From contig NZ_JACYFG010000006.1 of NCBI RefSeq assembly GCF_014803405.1, positions 69,501 through 133,500 on the forward strand: a stretch of DNA of 64,000 nucleotides, written 5' to 3'. This document shows positions 58,766 to 64,000 of the stretch, piece by piece (position 1 is the first letter of the stretch; the number at the start of each line of letters is the position of its first letter). A program made the position numbers and the translations under genes. The notes beneath the pieces are model-generated. The model was given only the letters and a program-made list of their open reading frames with translations. It was not told the DNA's origin and made no database searches. This DNA comes from Pelagicoccus enzymogenes. GTDB lineage: Bacteria; Verrucomicrobiota; Verrucomicrobiia; Opitutales; Opitutaceae.

Positions 58766-61700
58766 TTATTGATGCAAGCTTGGATCCGCGCCAATGCAGC
58801 CGACCAGGTTTTCCCGGTAAGCGGGTGAACGGAAGGTCTCCAGACGACGGGCGATCGCAGACTGGATTTTCTCCGCCTTGATCCGCTCCGCCATACCGAC
58901 GTTTCTTTCCGAGCTGAGATAGCTCTCGAGATAAGCCGCGTGGCGTTCCCAAAGGGCGATGTCCACCTTTTGCTTGGTGTCGAGACGCTCCTTGTACCAG
59001 TCGCTCTCAATCAACGCATCGTAGGTGAAGAGCTTGCGGAACGCTTCGTCTTGGTACCCCATGCCCTCGTACTCGCCGTAGGCCATGATGTGCAAGAGCG
59101 CCTTGAGCGGAGGACACGCTGCGTCGATAGAACCGTCAGCGAAGTAATTGAGAGCCACGCTGCGCTGCGTCTCTACAATATTCTTGATACCATCCACATA
59201 GGAATCCATCGACCGCAGCTCGGGCTTCAAAACAAACTCCGGGAATACCGAGCGCGGATTGGAGAACACGCGACCACCGATCGACTGTACGAAGTCGCTG
59301 GTGATGCGATAGCCCAAGCGGCTCGCCTCAATCTTCTCGCCTTCATGCTCGAAATCTTCGCAGGCCTCCAGGAAGCCCTTCTTGATCAAGTAGCTCGACT
59401 TGCGCTCTTCGGGGCGCATGCGGCTCCAGAGCTCCGGCACCAATAGGCTGATGTCGTGGTCCACCCGGAAGTTCGGGCCTACGCAACCCGCCGAGGAGAT
59501 GAAACACTCATATCCCGTTACGATGAAGGACACCAAGGCATTGTTGAGATCCACGATCGGCAGGAGCGCGTTGAAAGGCCCCTTCGTGAGGGCGCCTTCC
59601 GAACCAGCTCCCGTCGTCGAAGGGGACTTGCCAGTGAGGCTGGCCACGAAGTCCATGAACGCTTCAGGAAGCTCCTGGAAGTGAACAGGGCCAAACGGAG
59701 CCAAGGCACGGATCCCTTCCGAAGGAGGATTGTTGCGGCGGCCCGGCAATACGCAATTGACCGGGAAGTGGACTGTTTCCGTTTGCTCGAGACGACGATA
59801 CAAACGCGCTCCGACCTCCGCAACGTACACGCTTTGCTCGTCCTCAAGATCGAGACGATTCTGCAAGTAACGCGGATTCTTGGTGAACACACCATCCACC
59901 AAACGCGGATGAGACGAATCGATCGCGTAATCAGGACTGTCCCCCTTGTTGAAATCGGACAGCACCTTCTGCATCGGCTCGGTGAACTGTCCGAAACGAA
60001 TGGCGTCCTTCGCAAGCTCGCGAGTGGTAGCGCGATCCAGCGGCTCGTAGTTCGAGAAGAACATATTGTCCCGAGAGAAATCCTTCTCCGTGGTCTTGTC
60101 GTAGCCACGGTGAATCGCTTCGTCTGGACGTTGGAATAGGCGGTACTCGCAGTTCACGATGAACTTCAAGGAGGAGTAGCCGACAGCCCCCTTATCCAAT
60201 CCCTTTAGATGCGTGGCCGGTACCACGACAGAGGAGGAAATGTCGTCTTCCGTTTGGATCTTGGACGCTGGGTAAAAATCCTTGCGCAGGCTAAATACCC
60301 GCCAAGAACCATCTTCTTCGAAGCCGACGCGCAAGTATTGGGAAATCAACTTCTGGTCGCGATACTTAAGCTCGTTGCCGGGAGCTCCGTTCACGACGTC
60401 GACACTGAAGCGATCGCGCCAGCCCGCACCCCAGTCTTCTTTGTAGAAGCGCTTGACCACGAGCACGATGTCGATGACGTAGCCCGGAATCTCCTTCAAC
60501 CATGCGTTGTATTCATCTGTGAATACAGAGGAAGGAGACAGGAGCTGGATCACCGATCCCAAGGAACGCTTCATGCTCAGTAGAGGGCGATCGTCCGACT
60601 TGTCAGGACTCTTGAAACGCTTGCTGTAGTCTTTGCTCACGATCGCTTCGACCTGGTCGAAATCCTTCTTGAGGTCAGCGGTGAATACAGGCCCCGCTAC
60701 AATCGCGTCCGTGAGGAGCTTGGAAATCTCCGACTTGCCGCCGCCCGATACCGTACAGGGCTTGTGGCAGTAAGTGCCAACCGCGCTGGTACCAAGCAAA
60801 CGCCAGCGGCGACCTGCCATCGGTTGCTTCATCTGCACCTTGTAGCCGCCTGGCAAGATGTAAGTGCAGTCCGGCTGCAACTGTAGCTGGCGAGCCTCTC
60901 CGCCAACTTCCCAACTGATGCGTTGGTCCTGCAAACGGAAAACGGCGCGCTGCGGTATGTAATAGATATTAGGATACTTCTTATCGATCGCGTAACCTTC
61001 AGGCTTCACGTCGATCTTATCCCCCAAACGTGCAACCACTTCGTCAAAGGTGTGCTCCTCGTAATTCTTAGACTTCTGCAGCTGGAACTCCTCGCCCAAG
61101 TCGTAGCTGGCAAAGGCGAGCGCCCCGCCGGCGTGCTCCTCCTCAACGTTGCCGAGGAGGTTGGAAGCGTAAGAGATCTGAGTCTTTACCTCCTTCTTGC
61201 AGTAGCCAAAGTAGTTGTCCGCGATGAGCGTCACCACGACACCGCGACTGTCGCGCGAGGTGATCTTGAAAGCGCCTCCGTCGTTGTAGAGTTCGTCTTC
61301 CGACTCGTAGCACATGCCGTCGCGCTTTTGGCGTTCCGTAGCTCCGGAAACGTGCGGCAACCCGAGGTCCTTCTTCTTGCAGCGAATCAGATGAGGAGCC
61401 AAGATGACGCAGCCCGTGTGACCGGACCAATGCTTTACGTCCAAGCCTGAATCGTTTTCCGCGAGGAATGGGTCCCCCGCATTCCCGAAGATCGATTCCA
61501 CGAAATCGAGGTTGCTCGTCATGTTGCCGGGCGCGAAGAAACGAACTTCCATCCGCTTTTCCTCGGTGACACCGGGAACCTCCGGCTGAACGATGGGGCG
61601 CAACATGATGGAAACGAAGGTCCGCGCCTTCTCTTCCTGATTCGCGGTGAAGGGAAGCTCGAGCAAACTATCCGGCGGCTGAAGCGCGACTTCGAGCAAC

Positions 61701-62230
61701 TTGGCGAAAGTCTTGAGCGGAACTTGCTTCTTGTCGAATGGCACCGGCAGGCCTCCTTCGGAAACGTGGAAGACGCCCTTCGTAGTGCGACGGTCACTAC
61801 GAGGATTGTGGCAAACGCCCTGCTTGACGCGGAAGCTGCTTATAATGTCAGACTCGAACTTGTCAGAATCCGGCGGGATAGACAAGGCTCGCGCCATTCC
61901 ATGGCGCTCCAGGACGAGGTTGTTCGAAGGCAGCCAGACTCGGTCTTCCAGTCCGAGCGGCTCAAAAAGGGACTCCAAGTAATCTTGGACACGCTGATCG
62001 ACAGGGCAGAGATGATCCTTCAGCAAGCGATTCTTCTCTTCTACGCTCTTCAACAATGACTCTCCAAGCTTCAGCAGGGGGAAATCCTCAGCATTGCCGA
62101 AGATCGGTAAACCACGAGAACGTAGCTTCAAGTTCAAGTACTCAACTTGATTCTTGGCGTCGAAGACGTTTTCGCAGGTGGTCGGATCGAATCCGATTTG
62201 TGTTTTTAGGTCGGTACTATGCGTATCCAT
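58766..62230 (-). CDS. Pyrophosphate-type phosphoenolpyruvate carboxykinase-like protein
   Basis: A 1154-residue soluble protein. Size and motif order match PPi-type PEPCK described in Entamoeba and Propionibacterium, which interconverts oxaloacetate plus PPi and PEP plus phosphate. YFGYCKKEVK (Lys345/346) and EEEHAGGA (His366) are 20 residues apart, the same spacing as Lys244-His264 in vertebrate GTP-PEPCK (numbering recalled from memory), where both bind Mn2+. SGGGKSE (495-501) resembles the P-loop, and SDRRTTKGVF (145-154) may hold the substrate Arg. The region between His366 and the P-loop is about 110 residues longer than in GTP-PEPCK. The identification is by recall and motif spacing, not by search. 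It lies 68 bp after oppF on the same strand. Confidence 0.7.
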   Translation of the reverse strand: MDTHSTDLKTQIGFDPTTCENVFDAKNQVEYLNLKLRSRGLPIFGNAEDFPLLKLGESLLKSVEEKNRLLKDHLCPVDQRVQDYLESLFEPLGLEDRVWLPSNNLVLERHGMARALSIPPDSDKFESDIISSFRVKQGVCHNPRSDRRTTKGVFHVSEGGLPVPFDKKQVPLKTFAKLLEVALQPPDSLLELPFTANQEEKARTFVSIMLRPIVQPEVPGVTEEKRMEVRFFAPGNMTSNLDFVESIFGNAGDPFLAENDSGLDVKHWSGHTGCVILAPHLIRCKKKDLGLPHVSGATERQKRDGMCYESEDELYNDGGAFKITSRDSRGVVVTLIADNYFGYCKKEVKTQISYASNLLGNVEEEHAGGALAFASYDLGEEFQLQKSKNYEEHTFDEVVARLGDKIDVKPEGYAIDKKYPNIYYIPQRAVFRLQDQRISWEVGGEARQLQLQPDCTYILPGGYKVQMKQPMAGRRWRLLGTSAVGTYCHKPCTVSGGGKSEISKLLTDAIVAGPVFTADLKKDFDQVEAIVSKDYSKRFKSPDKSDDRPLLSMKRSLGSVIQLLSPSSVFTDEYNAWLKEIPGYVIDIVLVVKRFYKEDWGAGWRDRFSVDVVNGAPGNELKYRDQKLISQYLRVGFEEDGSWRVFSLRKDFYPASKIQTEDDISSSVVVPATHLKGLDKGAVGYSSLKFIVNCEYRLFQRPDEAIHRGYDKTTEKDFSRDNMFFSNYEPLDRATTRELAKDAIRFGQFTEPMQKVLSDFNKGDSPDYAIDSSHPRLVDGVFTKNPRYLQNRLDLEDEQSVYVAEVGARLYRRLEQTETVHFPVNCVLPGRRNNPPSEGIRALAPFGPVHFQELPEAFMDFVASLTGKSPSTTGAGSEGALTKGPFNALLPIVDLNNALVSFIVTGYECFISSAGCVGPNFRVDHDISLLVPELWSRMRPEERKSSYLIKKGFLEACEDFEHEGEKIEASRLGYRITSDFVQSIGGRVFSNPRSVFPEFVLKPELRSMDSYVDGIKNIVETQRSVALNYFADGSIDAACPPLKALLHIMAYGEYEGMGYQDEAFRKLFTYDALIESDWYKERLDTKQKVDIALWERHAAYLESYLSSERNVGMAERIKAEKIQSAIARRLETFRSPAYRENLVGCIGADPSLHQ

Positions 62231-62298
62231 TTTTGTTTCTCTTTCGGGTTAGCCAGCAAATTTTAGACGGCTGGCAATTTCGTATTCGATATCAAATT

Positions 62299-63120
62299 CT
62301 AACTTGCAATACTGGGCATCGCCGGAACGGCCGCCAACAGCTTCTTCGTGTATTCAGATTGTGGATTATTGTAAATGCTTTCGGACGTTCCTTGCTCAAC
62401 TATCTTTCCATTTTGCATGACCACCACTTCATGGCTCATGTGCTCTACCACCGCGAGATCATGGGCGATAAAAAGGTAGGTGATCGCGAATTCGTCTTGC
62501 AGGTCTTGCAGCAAGTTTACGATCTGCGCTTGCACGCTCACGTCCAAGGCGCTCACGCATTCGTCGCAGATGATGAACTCCGGACGGCTGCTCAACGCTC
62601 GCGCGATGCAAATCCGCTGGCGTTGGCCTCCACTGAATTGATGCGGATAGCGCCGCATGGCGTCGGAAGGAAGTCCCACCTTCTCCAGCAACTCCACAAC
62701 GCGAGCCTCTCGATCGGAGCGACTCAGTTGCGACTCATGCACGATAAGAGGTTCCGCGATAATGGCCCCTACCGTCAGCCGAGGATTCAAGGATGCGTAC
62801 GGATCCTGAAAGATCGTTTGGATGCGTTTTCTGAACGGAAGGAAAGCAGACTCCGAAAGCGGAGCAATATCAACGCCGTCGTATTCGATTTTTCCCGACT
62901 CGGATGGGATCAATTTCAGGATCGCCTTCCCTATCGTGCTCTTTCCGCTGCCACTCTCTCCAACGAGTCCTACCGTTTGCCCTCTGCGAACAGAAAAACT
63001 AGCGTTCGAAACCGCGCGAAACGAATCCGCTTTTCCAAAGAGTCCACCTGAGGAAGTCTGATAACTAACGTTTAAGTCCCTTACCCTTAAGAGAGGATGG
63101 CCATCGCTTGGGTCAGACAT
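62299..63120 (-). CDS. Oligopeptide ABC transporter ATP-binding protein, OppF-like
   Basis: A 273-residue ABC ATPase. It has Walker A GESGSGKSTIGK, Q-loop region FQDPYASLNPR, signature FSGGQRQRICIARAL, Walker B FIICDECVSALDVS and switch His in IAHDLAVVEHMSHE. DECVSALD is the usual OppF form. The end has QSEYTKKLLAAVP, the typical oligopeptide ATPase C-terminus. It overlaps oppD by 8 bp and powers permeases such as the dppBC pair in this window or another set outside it. Confidence 0.93.
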   Translation of the reverse strand: MSDPSDGHPLLRVRDLNVSYQTSSGGLFGKADSFRAVSNASFSVRRGQTVGLVGESGSGKSTIGKAILKLIPSESGKIEYDGVDIAPLSESAFLPFRKRIQTIFQDPYASLNPRLTVGAIIAEPLIVHESQLSRSDREARVVELLEKVGLPSDAMRRYPHQFSGGQRQRICIARALSSRPEFIICDECVSALDVSVQAQIVNLLQDLQDEFAITYLFIAHDLAVVEHMSHEVVVMQNGKIVEQGTSESIYNNPQSEYTKKLLAAVPAMPSIAS

Positions 63121-63961
63121 GGGATGCCTCCTTTTCCGCGATCGCAGCGTAGTCTACTACCGGTAAGCGCCCTTGACGAACGCCCAGTCGCGGAATGCAG
63201 CGAATCAAGGCCTTGGTGTATTCATGTTTCGGCGACGCAAGCACTTGCGTGGTCTCGCCTTGTTCCACGATTTTGCCTTGGTACATGACCGCAACCTCAT
63301 CCGCGAAACCATCTACAATTCCGAAATTGTGCGTGATGAGTATGATCGCCATGTCCTCCTTGTCTCGAAGCTCGCGGAGCAAATCCATGATCTGAGCTTC
63401 GATTGTGACATCCAAGGCGGTAGTGGGTTCGTCCGCAACAAGAATGTCCGGCTGACAAGCCAGCGCCATGGCGATGACAACACGCTGCTTCATGCCACCG
63501 CTCATCTGGTGGGGATAATTGCCATACCGCGAACTGGCATCGCGAATACCCACCTTCTCCAGAAGCCCGATACTCTCTTGCTTGAAATCCTGCACGTCGC
63601 TCCGGTGGAATTTGAGAGCTTCCTCTATCTGCGCTCCCACTGTGAAATAAGGATTCAAAGAGGTGGACGGCTCCTGGAAGACGTAAGCGATTCGCTTGCC
63701 ACGTACCGAACGCAAGCGCCTCTCCGACATTTCCAATAGATTCTCTCCATCCAGCAAGGCTTCCCCGGCAACCTCGCATTTGGGAGGAGGTGGTAGCAAG
63801 CGAGATAGCGACATCGAAGTAACGCTCTTGCCGCTGCCACTTTCTCCGACGATGGCTAGGGTTTTACCTCGATCTAGGGAAAACGAAATTCCCTTCACCG
63901 CTTCGATATTCGAGTGGCGGCTGTTGAAACGGATTTTCAGATCTCGTACCTCAAGCAGCAT
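63113..63961 (-). CDS. Oligopeptide ABC transporter ATP-binding protein, OppD-like
   Basis: A 282-residue ABC ATPase. It has Walker A GESGSGKSVTSMSL, Q-loop region FQEPSTSLNPYF, signature MSGGMKQRVVIAMAL, Walker B ILVADEPTTALDVT and switch His in LITHNFGIVDGFADE. C-terminal KHEYTKALIRCIPRLG is typical of OppD/DppD. The ATG giving MLLEVRDLKIRF is chosen; the frame extends upstream to the window edge as a TTG-started extension without ABC similarity. The start of the operon lies beyond the right edge. Confidence 0.93.
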   Translation of the reverse strand: MLLEVRDLKIRFNSRHSNIEAVKGISFSLDRGKTLAIVGESGSGKSVTSMSLSRLLPPPPKCEVAGEALLDGENLLEMSERRLRSVRGKRIAYVFQEPSTSLNPYFTVGAQIEEALKFHRSDVQDFKQESIGLLEKVGIRDASSRYGNYPHQMSGGMKQRVVIAMALACQPDILVADEPTTALDVTIEAQIMDLLRELRDKEDMAIILITHNFGIVDGFADEVAVMYQGKIVEQGETTQVLASPKHEYTKALIRCIPRLGVRQGRLPVVDYAAIAEKEASHV

Positions 63962-64000
63962 GATCGCCGCCCATCCTGCAAAGCCCACCGCAGACAACAA

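Overview
The window looks like a chromosome segment of a Verrucomicrobiota bacterium, most likely class Opitutae (Pelagicoccus/Coraliomargarita-like). This placement is an inference. It rests on a VPDSG-type C-terminal sorting tail, a type II secretion cluster in the order G-H-I-J-K-L-M-D-C-E-F, xylanase and mannosidase genes, an EF-P with an unusual loop, and moderately high GC with few strong Shine-Dalgarno sites. I see no rRNA, transposase, phage or CRISPR.

Left region (1-12000, minus strand). An FtsX-type ABC permease cut by the window edge lies downstream of a near-complete type II secretion operon (gspG to gspF), whose genes mostly overlap or abut. It would supply the outer-membrane export route for secreted enzymes, possibly including the GH10 xylanase at 18.6 kb.

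12-33 kb. This stretch has a YceH-family gene, then an uncharacterised helical gene paired with a MamK-like actin. A NarL-type response regulator and a hybrid PAS histidine kinase follow. Next come the xylanase, a uracil-DNA glycosylase overlapping riboflavin synthase, and a satD/DUF3307 pair preceded by three 18-nt inverted repeats spaced exactly 29 bp. Further on are a HIBADH-type dehydrogenase, class II aldolase, a BLUF photoreceptor, a GH2 mannosidase, a PycTM-like membrane protein, an FMN glutamate-synthase-like protein, DoxX, and a membrane protein with a degenerate receiver domain.

33-47 kb. A lower-GC HTH/PIN toxin-antitoxin pair sits beside tRNA-Gln. Housekeeping genes pyrH, frr and proB follow, with a REP-like double palindrome between frr and proB, then a UvrD-family helicase. 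A compact co-directional run comes next: OGG-type glycosylase, class D beta-lactamase, COG3044 ABC-class ATPase, GT-A glycosyltransferase, a kinase-fold-like protein, an amidohydrolase and a gamma-carbonic anhydrase.

47-64 kb. A CHASE-domain histidine kinase, an elongation factor P with Asn in place of the modified Lys, an RlmI-like methyltransferase, a CLC chloride transporter with CBS domains, a SYLF-domain protein and a VPDSG-CTERM protein lead into a peptide ABC transporter. The transporter genes lie in two blocks: dppA-B-C, and oppD-F at the right edge. Between the blocks are a PhzF-like gene on the opposite strand and a 1154-residue protein best explained as a pyrophosphate-type PEP carboxykinase.

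The strongest candidates for something under-described are the MamK-like actin pair, the PPi-PEPCK-like gene, the 29-bp-spaced operator array with satD/DUF3307, the Asn-tipped EF-P, and the glycosyltransferase/kinase-like pair.
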